DNA from: Ottowia flava
Lineage (GTDB): Bacteria > Pseudomonadota > Gammaproteobacteria > Burkholderiales > Burkholderiaceae_C
DNA length: 64,000 bases
Assembly: GCF_042680565.1 (NCBI RefSeq)
Contig: NZ_JBHUEJ010000015.1
Location: 1 to 64,000 of the forward strand
Direction of reading: 5' to 3'
Shown here: piece after piece, positions 29,318 through 37,692 of the stretch
How positions within the stretch are numbered: position 1 is the stretch's first letter
Layout: the number at the start of each line of letters is the position of its first letter
Program-made: the position numbers and the translations under genes
The notes under the pieces: generated by a model
Databases searched by the model: none
What the model saw: only the letters and a program-made list of their open reading frames with translations
Told to the model about the DNA's origin: nothing

Positions 29318-29503
29318 GCGTTGTTCTCCTGGCAGTGGGGTGAAAGGGGGCGGCGCCAGCGACCGGGCGCCGGGGCCGCAGCGCGGCGGTGCGACGGGTG
29401 GCTAGCGAAGCGGCTGAGGGGCCCGTCGGCGGGCCGCCCCATCGGACGGTCACCATCTTAGGGTCAAATGGACAGGTCATAACCCACCCGATTTCGCGGC
29501 TTT

Positions 29504-29520
29504 GTTCAAACCATTTGAAC
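29504..29520. promoter_or_regulatory. Palindrome upstream of the GNAT/acyl-CoA synthetase gene
   Basis: GTTCAAA-CCA-TTTGAAC is a perfect 7-bp inverted repeat, 84 bases before ATG 29604. A related half-site TCAAATGG lies at 29464-29471. The size and symmetry suit a dimeric regulator in the yceI/GNAT divergent region (inference). Confidence 0.4.
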
Positions 29521-29603
29521 TCAAAAGCCATGGTAAATCCTGTTTCATGCAACGCAGCGGGCCTGTCCCTGCGTCGCACCTGCCGATCCGCCATTCACGC
29601 CCC

Positions 29604-32339
29604 ATGAGCATTCGCCACCTCGACTCCCTGTTCCAGCCGGCATCCGTGGCCGTCATCGGCGCCTCGGAACGCGCCTTTTCCGTGGGCGGCACGCTGTGGC
29701 GCAACATGCGCAGCAGCGGCTTCACCGGGCCGGTGTTCCCGGTCAACCCGAAATACCGCGAACTGGGCGGCCAGCGCTGCTACGCGCGCGTCGCCCAACT
29801 GCCGCAGGTGCCCGAACTGGCGGTGATCTGCACGCCGCCCGCCACGGTGGTGGACCTGGTGCAGCAGCTGGCGGCGCTGGGCACGCAGGCGGTGGTGATC
29901 ATCACCGCGGGCCTGACGGCGGCGCAGAAGCAGGCCGTGCTGGACGCGGCGCGCCCGCGCCTGATGCGCATCCTGGGGCCCAACTGCGTCGGCCTGCTGG
30001 CGCCGCACGCGCACCTGAACGCGAGCTTTGCGCACATCCCGGCGCGGCCGGGGCAGCTGGCCTTCGTGTCGCAGTCGGGCGCGCTGGTCACGGCCATGCT
30101 CGACTGGGCAGAGGCGCGCCACGTGGGCTTTTCGTGCTTCGTGTCGCTGGGCGAGCACGCCGACGTCGATTTCGGCGACATGCTCGACTACCTGGCCAAC
30201 GACCCGCACACGCGCGCCATCCTGCTGTACATCGAGGCCATCGACGACGCGCGCAAGTTCATGTCTGCCGCGCGGGCCGCGGCCCGCAACAAGCCGGTGA
30301 TCGTGGTCAAAGCCGGGCGCAGCGAACAAGGCAGCCGTGCCGCCGCCTCGCACACCGGCGCGCTGGCGGGCGCGGACGAGGTGTACGACGCCGCCATCGC
30401 GCGCGCCGGCATGCTGCGCGTGGACAGCCTGGAGCAGCTGTTTCTGGCGGCCGAGGTGCTGACGCGCTTTCGCGCGCCGATCGGCGACCGCGTCACCATC
30501 CTCACCAACGGCGGCGGCGCGGGCGTGCTGGCGGCCGACGCCGCGGCGGCCATGGGCGTGCCGCTGGCCACGCTGGGCGACGCCACCCTGCGCGAACTCG
30601 ACGCCGTGCTGCCCGCCAACTGGTCGCGCGGCAACCCGGTGGACATCATCGGCGACGCGCCAGCCCAGCGGTACGTGGACGCGCTTCAGGTGCTTGCGCG
30701 CCACCCCGAAGAGGCGGGCACGATCCTGTTCATCCACGCGCCCACGGCCATTGTGCCTTCGGTGGACATCGCCCGAGCGATGGTGCCGGCCATCCAGCCC
30801 GCCGGCCAGCGCCCGGTGCCGGTGATCGCCAGCTGGATCGGCGGGCCGGCGGTGGCCGAGGCGCGCGAAGTCTTCGTGCGCGCCGGCATCGCCTGCTACG
30901 ACATGCCCGAGCAGGCCGTCGCCGCCATCGGCATGCTGCAGCGCTACGCCCACAACCAGGCCGAGCTGACCGAAGCGCCGCCCGCCGATGGCGCAGCCAG
31001 CGCGCCCGCGCCCGACGCCGAGCGCGTGCGCGCCATCGTCCGCCAGGTGCTGGACAGCGGCCGCGACATGCTGACCGAGCCCGAGGCCAAGGCCGTGTGC
31101 GAGGCGTACGGCGTTCCGGTGGTCGCCACGCGCACCGTCCCGGCCGACCCGGCAGCGGCCGCGGCCGAAGCGGCGCGCCTGGGCTTTCCGGTGGTGCTCA
31201 AGATCCTGTCGGAAGACATCAGCCACAAGTCGGACGTGGGTGGCGTCGCGCTCAACCTGCAGGACGCGCCCGACGTGCACGCGGCGGCCGAGCGCATGCT
31301 GGAGCGCGTGCGCAAGGTGCACCCCGACGCGCGGCTCGATGGCTTCACCGTGCAGCAGATGGTGCGCCTGCCGCAGGCGCAGGAATTGATCATCGGCGCC
31401 AGCATCGACCGCGTGTTCGGCCCGGTGATCCTGTTCGGCCAGGGCGGCACCGCCGTCGAAGTGATGAAGGACAGCGCCATGGCGCTGCCGCCACTCAACG
31501 CTCCGCTGGCGCGCGCGCTGATCGGCCGCACACGCGTGGCGCGCCTGCTGGAGGGTTACCGCGATGTGCCGCCCGCCAACCTGGGCGCGGTGGTGCAAAC
31601 GCTGGAAGCCGTGTCGCGCCTGTTGGCCGACATCCCTGAAGTGGCCGAGCTGGACATCAACCCGCTCTTGGTCAACCACGAACGCGCCGTGGCGCTGGAT
31701 GCGCGCGTGCGCGTCTCGGCCGACCGCCCGGCGGGCGCGGCGCACTTCGCGATCCAGCCTTACCCGTCGGAGCTGGTGGAAACGGTGGACTGGTGGGGCC
31801 AGCGCGTCACCCTGCGGCCGATCCGACCGGAGGACGAGGCCGCGCACCGCGACTTCATGGACGGCCTGGCGCCAGAAGACCTGCGCATGCGCTTCTTTCA
31901 CAGCCGCCGCCGGCTGGAGCGCGGCGAGTTGGCGCGCCTGGTGCAGGTGGACTACACCCGCGAAATGGCCTTCGTCGCCACCGCACCCGCGCCGGACGGG
32001 CGCGAGCAGACGCTGGGCGTGGCGCGCGCCATCACCGACCCCGACAACCAGGTGGCCGAATTCGGCATCATCGTGCGCCCCGGCCTGAAAGGCAAAGGCC
32101 TGGGTCAGTTGCTGATGGCTCGCCTGATCACCACCTTGCGCGCCGCCGGCACGCAGCGCCTGGCCGCCACCGTGCTCGCAGAAAACGAGCGCATGCGCAC
32201 GCTGGGCCGCGCGCTCGGCTTCACCGAAACCTCGGACCCGGCCGACCCTGCCGTTGTGCACCTGAGCCTGGCGCTGCAGCCCGCCAAAACACCCGCAGGC
32301 CGTGGGGGTGCTCGCCGCAAGCCGCGGGACGCGGTCTGA
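29604..32339 (+). CDS. Acyl-CoA synthetase (ADP-forming)-like protein lysine acetyltransferase (Pat/PatZ type)
   Basis: A 911-residue cytoplasmic protein. Domains in order: CoA-binding Rossmann domain (VIGASERAFSVGG), succinyl-CoA-ligase-like region (ending around residue 460), ATP-grasp domain (about 490-700, FPVVLKILSEDISHKSD split as FPVVLKIL / SEDISHKSD), and C-terminal GNAT acetyltransferase (about 740-890, with RPGLKGKGLGQLL). This is the architecture of E. coli PatZ/YfiQ (886 residues) and Salmonella Pat, which acetylate lysines of acetyl-CoA synthetase and other enzymes. A repeat copy and the rpoH control region follow the stop. Confidence 0.9.
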   Translation: MSIRHLDSLFQPASVAVIGASERAFSVGGTLWRNMRSSGFTGPVFPVNPKYRELGGQRCYARVAQLPQVPELAVICTPPATVVDLVQQLAALGTQAVVIITAGLTAAQKQAVLDAARPRLMRILGPNCVGLLAPHAHLNASFAHIPARPGQLAFVSQSGALVTAMLDWAEARHVGFSCFVSLGEHADVDFGDMLDYLANDPHTRAILLYIEAIDDARKFMSAARAAARNKPVIVVKAGRSEQGSRAAASHTGALAGADEVYDAAIARAGMLRVDSLEQLFLAAEVLTRFRAPIGDRVTILTNGGGAGVLAADAAAAMGVPLATLGDATLRELDAVLPANWSRGNPVDIIGDAPAQRYVDALQVLARHPEEAGTILFIHAPTAIVPSVDIARAMVPAIQPAGQRPVPVIASWIGGPAVAEAREVFVRAGIACYDMPEQAVAAIGMLQRYAHNQAELTEAPPADGAASAPAPDAERVRAIVRQVLDSGRDMLTEPEAKAVCEAYGVPVVATRTVPADPAAAAAEAARLGFPVVLKILSEDISHKSDVGGVALNLQDAPDVHAAAERMLERVRKVHPDARLDGFTVQQMVRLPQAQELIIGASIDRVFGPVILFGQGGTAVEVMKDSAMALPPLNAPLARALIGRTRVARLLEGYRDVPPANLGAVVQTLEAVSRLLADIPEVAELDINPLLVNHERAVALDARVRVSADRPAGAAHFAIQPYPSELVETVDWWGQRVTLRPIRPEDEAAHRDFMDGLAPEDLRMRFFHSRRRLERGELARLVQVDYTREMAFVATAPAPDGREQTLGVARAITDPDNQVAEFGIIVRPGLKGKGLGQLLMARLITTLRAAGTQRLAATVLAENERMRTLGRALGFTETSDPADPAVVHLSLALQPAKTPAGRGGARRKPRDAV

Positions 32340-32381
32340 CCTGGCTCAAGATGGGGGTGGCGAGGGGGCGTTTACATCAAT

Positions 32382-32432
32382 ACTGATAGCTGCCTGCGCA
32401 GGTGGTTGTAGGGCCAGCGCCCTGTTTCATAG
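32382..32432 (+). repeat. Dispersed repeat copy (upstream of rpoH)
   Basis: CTGATAGCTGCCTGCGCAGG, then TGGTTGTAGGGCCAGCGCCC, then TGTTTCATAG. A strong left half with a diverged right half. Confidence 0.9.
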
Positions 32433-32457
32433 GATTTACATCACCATGGCGCCTTGT

Positions 32458-32482
32458 CCGACGCGCAGGACGCCAGCGTCGG
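32458..32482. other. Inverted repeat between repeat copy and CIRCE
   Basis: CCGACGC and GCGTCGG form a perfect 7-bp stem around an 11-base loop. There is no T-run. It may be a weak terminator for the upstream gene or a structural element. Confidence 0.3.
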
Positions 32483-32515
32483 TACTAGAGTGAGCATCCT
32501 GGCGGAACTTTCCTT

Positions 32516-32542
32516 TTAGCACTCGCTCCAAGAGAGTGCTAA
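32516..32542 (+). promoter_or_regulatory. CIRCE operator (HrcA site) upstream of rpoH
   Basis: TTAGCACTC-N9-GAGTGCTAA matches the CIRCE consensus perfectly in both arms and spacing. It ends 32 bases before the rpoH start codon. A plausible core promoter (TTAGCA at 32516-32521, 18-base spacer, TAAAAT at 32540-32545) coincides with the operator, so bound HrcA repressor should block RNA polymerase directly (inference). No hrcA gene is in the window. Confidence 0.92.
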
Positions 32543-32574
32543 AATACTTGAGCAATATGAAAGGACATTCCAAG

Positions 32575-33510
32575 ATGACCCATACGGATTCCGCTTCCAA
32601 CGCGGTGGCGCTGGCCAATCCCTGGGCCGTCGTTCCGCCGCTGGGCAATCTGGACGCCTACATCACGGCCGTCAACCGCCTGCCCATGCTCACCCAGGAG
32701 GAAGAGCAGCGTTTTGCGCGCGAGCTGCGCGACGACGACAACCTGGAGGCCGCCGGCAAGCTGGTGCTGTCGCACCTGCGCCTGGTGGTTTCCACTTCGC
32801 GCCAGTACCTCGGCTACGGGCTGCCGCACGCCGATCTGATCCAGGAAGGCAACGTCGGCCTGATGAAGGCCGTCAAGCGCTTCAACCCCGACCAGGGCGT
32901 GCGCCTGGTCAGCTACGCGCTGCACTGGATCAAGGCCGAAATTCACGAGTACATCCTGAAGAACTGGCGCCTGGTCAAGGTGGCGACCACCAAGGCGCAG
33001 CGCAAGCTGTTCTTCAATCTGCGGTCCATGAAGCAGGGTTTCAAGACCGAGGACGCCGAGGCCGACATCACCCACCGCGACGCGCTGACCGATGCGCAGA
33101 TCGACGTGGTGGCGCGCGAGCTGAACGTCAAGCCGATCGAGGTACGCGAGATGGAAACGCGCCTGTCGGGCGGCGACATCCTGCTGGACCCCAGCCCGTC
33201 GGACGATGGCGAACAGGCGTTCGGCCCGATCGCCTACCTGTCCGACGCCAACCACGAGCCGACGGCCATGCTCGAGTCGGCCCAGCGCGACGTGCTGGCC
33301 ACCGAAGGCATCGCCACAGCCCTGAAAGGCCTGGATGAGCGCAGCCGCCGCATCGTGACCGAGCGCTGGCTGAACGTGAACGACGACGGCTCTGGCGGCA
33401 TGACGCTGCATGAGCTGGCGGCCGAGTACGGCGTCAGCGCCGAGCGCATCCGCCAGATCGAAGTGGCCGCCATGAAGAAGATGAAGGCCGCGTTGGCCGA
33501 ATACGCGTGA
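32575..33510 (+). CDS. rpoH: RNA polymerase heat-shock sigma factor RpoH (sigma-32)
   Basis: A 311-residue group 3 sigma factor. It has region 2 (LRLVVSTSRQYLGYGLPHADLIQEGNVGLMKA, seen here from LRLVV to GLMKA at about 68-99) and the RpoH box QRKLFFNLR at about 142-150, the segment that distinguishes heat-shock sigmas. Region 4 helix-turn-helix (LHELAAEYGVSAERIRQIEVAAMKKM) is near the C-terminus. ATG 32575 is chosen because AAGGA lies about 9 bases upstream; ATG 32557 is in frame but has no site. The CIRCE element just upstream indicates repression by HrcA. A perfect terminator follows the gene. Confidence 0.96.
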   Translation: MTHTDSASNAVALANPWAVVPPLGNLDAYITAVNRLPMLTQEEEQRFARELRDDDNLEAAGKLVLSHLRLVVSTSRQYLGYGLPHADLIQEGNVGLMKAVKRFNPDQGVRLVSYALHWIKAEIHEYILKNWRLVKVATTKAQRKLFFNLRSMKQGFKTEDAEADITHRDALTDAQIDVVARELNVKPIEVREMETRLSGGDILLDPSPSDDGEQAFGPIAYLSDANHEPTAMLESAQRDVLATEGIATALKGLDERSRRIVTERWLNVNDDGSGGMTLHELAAEYGVSAERIRQIEVAAMKKMKAALAEYA

Positions 33511-33546
33511 CCGTGTGCCGCGCAAGTTCGGCGCCCTACCATCCCC

Positions 33547-33569
33547 AACCCGCTCCGGCGGGTTTTTTT
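33547..33569 (+). terminator. Rho-independent terminator of rpoH
   Basis: AACCCGC-TCCG-GCGGGTT followed by five further Ts, 36 bases after the rpoH stop. Its end overlaps the TAA stop of the convergent AraC-family gene. Confidence 0.92.
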
Positions 33570-34512
33570 ATGTCATGCCGGCTGTGGCGCCCACGCTTTG
33601 GTCAACCCCGGAGCGCCTAGTGCGCGCCGCCCCGGTACGGTACTGGCCGGGCGTGAGGCCCCGCGCTGCACGAAAGCGCCGCACCAGATGACTGGCACTG
33701 GCGTGTCCGCTGGCCGCGGCCACGGCTTCCAGGCCCATTTCGCCTGAGCACCGCAGCAAGTCGGCCGCGCGGTCAATGCGCCGGGCCGCCAGCCACGCGT
33801 GCGGGGCGCATCCGAAGGACGCGCTAAACGCGTGGGCGAAGTGGTGCTCTGACAGTGCGCAGAAGGCCGCCATCTCGCCCACGGTGATCTGGTCGGCTAG
33901 GTGTGCCTGCAGCCAGTCGGCCAGCCGGCGACGCAGCGCCGGCGCCAACCCGCCACGCAGGCGCTGCCCCGCCGTGCGCTGGCCATGGGCGATCAACAAG
34001 TGCGCCAGCACAGCATGGCCCAGCTCGCCTGCTTGCAGGCGAGCCTCGGGCGTGGACCAGTCCAACCCGGCCAGCCGCGCCATCAGGCCGGTGAGCACGG
34101 CGTCATCGGTGAAATTCAGCTCCGGCAGGCGCACCTCGCGCGGCTCGCGGTCGAGCAGTCGCAGCGCCAGGGGGCCGAGCTGCTCCGGCGCGAAGTACAA
34201 GTGCACAAAGTGCTGCAGCTCGCCCACCACCCAGTTGACGGGCTGGCCGGCCGGCATCAGGCAGAACTTCCCTGGGGCGCCGCGCTGCTGCGGCGCATCT
34301 TCGCGAAAGGTGCTGCGCCCCCCGTCAAGGTAGAGCGACATCGTGTGGTGCGTGGGCAAATAGCGCACCGCGTCGTATTGGTTGGACCACAGCGCGACCG
34401 ACAGCCCGTCGCCCAGCGCAGCACGCCGGTGCAGGCGCGCCCGCGAAAGCCGCAGCGCGTCGTCCACCCGGCTGGGGCTGACAGGGGTGTGGACTTGGTC
34501 GGCATCGGGCAT
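33568..34512 (-). CDS. AraC-family regulator, divergent from an EamA exporter
   Basis: A 314-residue AraC/XylS protein. The N-terminal sensor region (about 15-190) lacks recognisable similarity beyond the AraC-ligand-binding type. The C-terminal ~100 residues carry two helix-turn-helix units (ITVGEMAAFCALSEHHFAHAF and LEAVAAASGHASASHLVRRF) with the conserved FRAARGLTPGQYR end. Its start is 105 bases from the start of the divergent EamA transporter gene, so it likely regulates it (inference). It shares the terminator region with rpoH. Confidence 0.88.
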   Translation of the reverse strand: MPDADQVHTPVSPSRVDDALRLSRARLHRRAALGDGLSVALWSNQYDAVRYLPTHHTMSLYLDGGRSTFREDAPQQRGAPGKFCLMPAGQPVNWVVGELQHFVHLYFAPEQLGPLALRLLDREPREVRLPELNFTDDAVLTGLMARLAGLDWSTPEARLQAGELGHAVLAHLLIAHGQRTAGQRLRGGLAPALRRRLADWLQAHLADQITVGEMAAFCALSEHHFAHAFSASFGCAPHAWLAARRIDRAADLLRCSGEMGLEAVAAASGHASASHLVRRFRAARGLTPGQYRTGAARTRRSGVDQSVGATAGMT

Positions 34513-34617
34513 GCTGCACTGTAACAACGCGGCGGTGCCGCCAGCGCTGGGCGGCGCACACAAACCGCAGAAACGTGCAATGCAGTGCAGCGCCGCGGGC
34601 CGACACTGGTCGGCGCC

Positions 34618-35520
34618 ATGAATACCTTTCTTTACGTCATCACAGTGCTCGTCTGGGGCAGCACCTGGATCGCGCTGAAGCTGCAATTGGGTAGCGTGCC
34701 CATTGTCTGGTCGATCGTCTGGCGTTTTGCGCTGGCGGCGGCGGTGCTGCTTGCGCTGCTGGTCGCGCGGCGCCAGCTGCGGCCGCCTGTGCGGGCCGCG
34801 TGGTCGCTGGTGGCAGCCCAGGGGGTGTGCTTGTTCTGCGTGAACTTCATCTGCTTCATGAACGCCAGCCGCTTCATTCCGTCCGGGCTGGTGGCGGTGG
34901 TGTTTTCCACTGCGACGCTGTGGAATGCGCTGGGTGCGCGGTGGGTGTTTGGTCGCCCGTTGACTGCGCCCGTGCTGGGCGGCGGGGCCTTGGGACTGGC
35001 GGGCCTCATAGCGATGTTCTGGCCTGAGATTGCGGCGCACGGCGCTGGCGCGCAAACGCTGGCGGGCCTTGGCTGGGCTTTAGGCGGCACGCTGTGCTTT
35101 TCATGCGGCAACCTGCTGTCGGCGCGCCTGCAGGCGCTGGGCGAAACGCCGCTGTTGACTAATGCGTGGGGCATGGCGTGGGGCGCGTTAGTGCTGGCGG
35201 TGGGCAGCCTGGCGGCGGGCGTGGCCCCGTCGTTCGACGCCTCGCCCACCTATGTCCGCGCGTGGCTGTATCTGGCGGTCGCCGGCTCGGTGGTGGGTTT
35301 CACCGCGTACCTCATCCTGGTCGGGCGGCTGGGGCCAGAACGTGCGGCCTATTGCACGGTGCTGTTTCCGCTGGTTGCGCTGACCATCTCGTCGGTCGTT
35401 GAAGGCTACCGCTTCACCACACCGGCGCTGGCCGGGTTGGCGCTGGTGATGGCGGGCAACGTCATCATCTTCCGCAAACCTCGGCGCATTCCGGTCGGCG
35501 CCCAACCATCGACCAAATAA
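34618..35520 (+). CDS. EamA/DMT-superfamily transporter
   Basis: A 300-residue inner-membrane protein with ten predicted hydrophobic segments arranged as two five-helix EamA repeats; the second begins near LAGLGWALGGTLCFSCGN. DMT exporters move amino acids, cysteine-pathway metabolites, nucleosides or drugs out of the cell. The substrate is unknown. The divergent AraC-family gene is its probable regulator. ATG 34618 (MNTFLYV) begins at the first membrane segment. Confidence 0.9.
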   Translation: MNTFLYVITVLVWGSTWIALKLQLGSVPIVWSIVWRFALAAAVLLALLVARRQLRPPVRAAWSLVAAQGVCLFCVNFICFMNASRFIPSGLVAVVFSTATLWNALGARWVFGRPLTAPVLGGGALGLAGLIAMFWPEIAAHGAGAQTLAGLGWALGGTLCFSCGNLLSARLQALGETPLLTNAWGMAWGALVLAVGSLAAGVAPSFDASPTYVRAWLYLAVAGSVVGFTAYLILVGRLGPERAAYCTVLFPLVALTISSVVEGYRFTTPALAGLALVMAGNVIIFRKPRRIPVGAQPSTK

Positions 35521-35530
35521 GGCTCTGGCG

Positions 35531-35570
35531 TTGGCAGGACTTGCGGCGGCAGCTATCCAAATTGGAGCAT
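35531..35570 (-). repeat. Truncated dispersed repeat copy
   Basis: Minus strand: TTGGATAGCTGCCGCCGCAA, then degenerate sequence. Only the left half of the repeat is recognisable. Confidence 0.5.
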
Positions 35571-35789
35571 TCAGCCGATGCATGATGACGGGAGGCCAAC
35601 CCATGCCGCGTGCCAGATGCCGATCCGCGCAATGCGCGCCGAAGCGGGCGGGAGAGGATCGTCGCGTTGCCCGGGTGACCGCCGCGGTATCAGCGCGCCG
35701 GGGCTGAAAGACCGACAACCCGGCATGCAACCGCAAGGTGATGCCTTGGCGTTCTGCTCCCCAGCCGAGACGCACCATCTACTGCGCCG

Positions 35790-35825
35790 GTACCGCGGTG
35801 CCGCCACTGCCGAACGCCGCGGTAC
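35790..35825. other. Inverted repeat
   Basis: GTACCGCGG (35790-35798) and CCGCGGTAC (35817-35825) are perfect 9-bp arms with an 18-base spacer, about 140 bases before the Bug-family gene. It could be an operator or hairpin; there is no T-run. Confidence 0.4.
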
Positions 35826-35963
35826 AGGCTCAAGGCGAGGAAGGGAGTACAGTTGCCGACCACTGCGGACCGCGCTGCCGCCAGCGCCAGCCCGGCCTCC
35901 TGCGAAGCTGGCGACGCGCGCCGCGGCCCGTTCTCATCGTCTTCATCCACGCCCCACAGTCCC

Positions 35964-36950
35964 ATGCACGCTTTGCACCGATCCCGTCGCATCGTTTTGT
36001 CGACCCTGTGCCTCGCCCTGACCTGCGCGGCTGGCACGGCGCTGGCGGCCGACGCCTGGCCCAGCAAGCCGCTGCGCATCATCGTCGGCTTTCCGGCCGG
36101 CTCGTCGCCCGACCTGACGGCGCGCGCGTTGGCCGAACCGCTGGAAAAGGCGCTGGGCCAGCCGGTGATCGTGGACAACCGCACCGGCGCGGGTGGCAAC
36201 ATCGGCGCCGACGCCGTGGCCAAAGCAACCGACGGCCACACCATCGGGCTGATGATCAACGGCAACATGACGATCGCTCGGCTGCTGAACCCGGCCGTCC
36301 GCTACGACCCGCTGAAGGACCTGGCGCCCGTGAGCCTGGTCGGCGTGGCGCCGCTGGTGCTGGTGGCGCCGGCCGGCGCGCCCGGCGCGGACGCCAAAGC
36401 CTTTCTGGCGGCCGCGCGCGCGGCCGGCGCCAAATGGAGCTACGGCTCGCCCGGCGTGGGCACGGTGGGGCACCTGGGCATGGAGCTGCTGAAAAGCCGC
36501 GCCGGCATCGCGCCGGTGCACGTGCCCTACCCCGGTTACCCGCAGGTGTTCACGGCGCTGGTGGCGGGCGATTTGCAGTTGTCGATGCTGCCGCCCGCGT
36601 TGGCCAACCAGCAGATCAAGGCCGGCAAGCTGCGCGGCATTGGGGTGACGTCCAGCGGGCGCAGCACGCTGGCGCCGGAGCTGCCGAGCATGGCCGATGC
36701 GGGCGTGAAGGACTTCAACCTGGAGATCTGGAACGCCGTGGCCGCGCCGGCCAGCATGCCCAAGGCGCATGTGGAAAAGCTGGCGGCCGCCGTCAGCGCC
36801 ATCGTGCGCACGCCGGAGATGCGCCAGCGCCTGTTCCAGCAAGGCTGGCAAGCCATGGGCTCGTCGCCCGAAGCGCTGGGCAACCGCATCCGCAGCGATG
36901 CGCAGGTGCTGGGCAACATCATCCGGGCGCAGCAGATCAAGGCCGAATGA
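35964..36950 (+). CDS. Bug-family (TctC-like) periplasmic substrate-binding protein
   Basis: A 328-residue exported solute-binding protein. Signal peptide: basic MHALHRSRR, hydrophobic 10-25, cleavage after ALA at about 29. The mature start AWPSKPLRIIVGFPAGSSPD and the loop VIVDNRTGAGGNIGAD are hallmarks of Bug proteins, the binding subunits of tripartite tricarboxylate transporters, massively expanded in Burkholderiales. Ligands are usually carboxylates such as citrate, glutamate or nicotinate. No TctA/TctB membrane genes are adjacent, so it is an orphan receptor. A perfect terminator follows. Confidence 0.93.
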   Translation: MHALHRSRRIVLSTLCLALTCAAGTALAADAWPSKPLRIIVGFPAGSSPDLTARALAEPLEKALGQPVIVDNRTGAGGNIGADAVAKATDGHTIGLMINGNMTIARLLNPAVRYDPLKDLAPVSLVGVAPLVLVAPAGAPGADAKAFLAAARAAGAKWSYGSPGVGTVGHLGMELLKSRAGIAPVHVPYPGYPQVFTALVAGDLQLSMLPPALANQQIKAGKLRGIGVTSSGRSTLAPELPSMADAGVKDFNLEIWNAVAAPASMPKAHVEKLAAAVSAIVRTPEMRQRLFQQGWQAMGSSPEALGNRIRSDAQVLGNIIRAQQIKAE

Positions 36951-36966
36951 GGGGCTGACACTCAGT

Positions 36967-36993
36967 AAAAAGGGTGCCGATGGCACCCTTTTT
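36967..36993 (+). terminator. Rho-independent terminator, probably bidirectional
   Basis: AAAAAGGGTGCC-GAT-GGCACCCTTTTT, a perfect 12-bp stem with A- and T-runs on the two sides. It lies 16 bases after the Bug-gene stop and also downstream of the convergent sco gene. Confidence 0.95.
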
Positions 36994-37000
36994 ACTCTCT

Positions 37001-37056
37001 ATTTGATAGCTGCCTGCGCAGATGGTTGTAGGGCTTGAGGCCGATTTCTCTTGAAA
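37001..37056 (+). repeat. Dispersed repeat copy (reference copy)
   Basis: TTTGATAGCTGCCTGCGCAG, then ATGGTTGTAGGGCTTGAGGC, then CGATTTCTCTTGAA. This is the cleanest copy in the window and lies 7 bases after a terminator, between convergent genes. Confidence 0.95.
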
Positions 37057-37070
37057 TCCGTCGAGCCCGC

Positions 37071-37682
37071 TCAGTTGCCCTGGATCAGCAGCTTGATGTC
37101 GTTCGCCAGCGGCTGGGCGCCCATGCCGTACCGCGCGTACAAACGCAGGCGGCCCTGCGGGTCGTAGATGAAGCTGGCCGCCGTGTGGTCCATGGTGTAG
37201 CTGGTGGGGGTCTTGCCGTCCACCTTCTTGTAGTACACCTTGAAGTCCTTGGCGAGCGCGGCCAGCTTCTCGGGTGAGCCGGCGTACAAGCCCAGAAACG
37301 TCGGGTCGAAGTTGCGCATGTATTCCTTGAGCACGGCGGGGGTGTCGCGCTCGGGGTCGATGCTGACGAACAGGCCTTGCACCTTGTCGCCGTCAGCGCC
37401 CAGCGACTGCTTGACCTGCGCCAGCTCGGTCATGGTGGTCGGGCAGACGTCGGGGCACTGCGTGAAGCCGAAGAACAGCACGACGACCTTGCCCTTGAAG
37501 TCGGCCAGCGTGCGCGGCTTGCCGTCGAAGTCGGTCAGCTGGAAGTCCTTGGCGTAGTCGGCCCCGGTGATGTCGATGGCGTAAAACTGCGGCTTGCTCG
37601 GGTCGCAAGCCGCCAAAAGGCCTGAGGCGCCTGCCACAACTGCGCAGGCAGCTACCGATTTCAGAGCATTTCGACGTCGCAT
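37071..37682 (-). CDS. SCO1/SenC-family copper chaperone lipoprotein
   Basis: A 203-residue thioredoxin-fold protein that delivers copper to the CuA site of cytochrome oxidase. Copper ligands are C76 and C80 (CPDVCP) and H166 (TMDH). The N-terminus MRRRNALKSV is followed by a hydrophobic stretch and lipobox LLAAC (Cys26) with Asp at +2, an inner-membrane retention signal in enterobacteria. The hydrophobic stretch (about 10-25) is encoded by a repeat copy read in its open frame, so the export signal appears to derive from the repeat. It follows ctaB by 10 bases in the oxidase-assembly operon. Confidence 0.92.
   Translation of the reverse strand: MRRRNALKSVAACAVVAGASGLLAACDPSKPQFYAIDITGADYAKDFQLTDFDGKPRTLADFKGKVVVLFFGFTQCPDVCPTTMTELAQVKQSLGADGDKVQGLFVSIDPERDTPAVLKEYMRNFDPTFLGLYAGSPEKLAALAKDFKVYYKKVDGKTPTSYTMDHTAASFIYDPQGRLRLYARYGMGAQPLANDIKLLIQGN
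37611..37665 (-). repeat. Dispersed repeat copy inside sco signal peptide
   Basis: Minus strand: GGTAGCTGCCTGCGCAGTTG, then GGCGCCTCAGGCCTTTTGG. It encodes VAACAVVAGASGLL, the hydrophobic core of the Sco signal peptide. Confidence 0.7.
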
Positions 37683-37692
37683 GCGGGGGAAC

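Larger units (their letters stand above)
35521..35963. other. Intergenic region between EamA and Bug-family genes
   Basis: 443 bases. It holds a truncated repeat copy (35531-35570), a perfect 9-bp inverted repeat at 35790-35825 and a short Arg-rich reading frame at 35603-35707 preceded by GGAGG, for which I found no support as a gene. Nothing else was recognised. Confidence 0.45.

Noticed and set aside
35603..35707. Short frame (34 codons) preceded by GGAGG
   Set aside because: The product is Arg-rich and shows no recognisable features. The good ribosome-binding-like sequence alone is not enough support.
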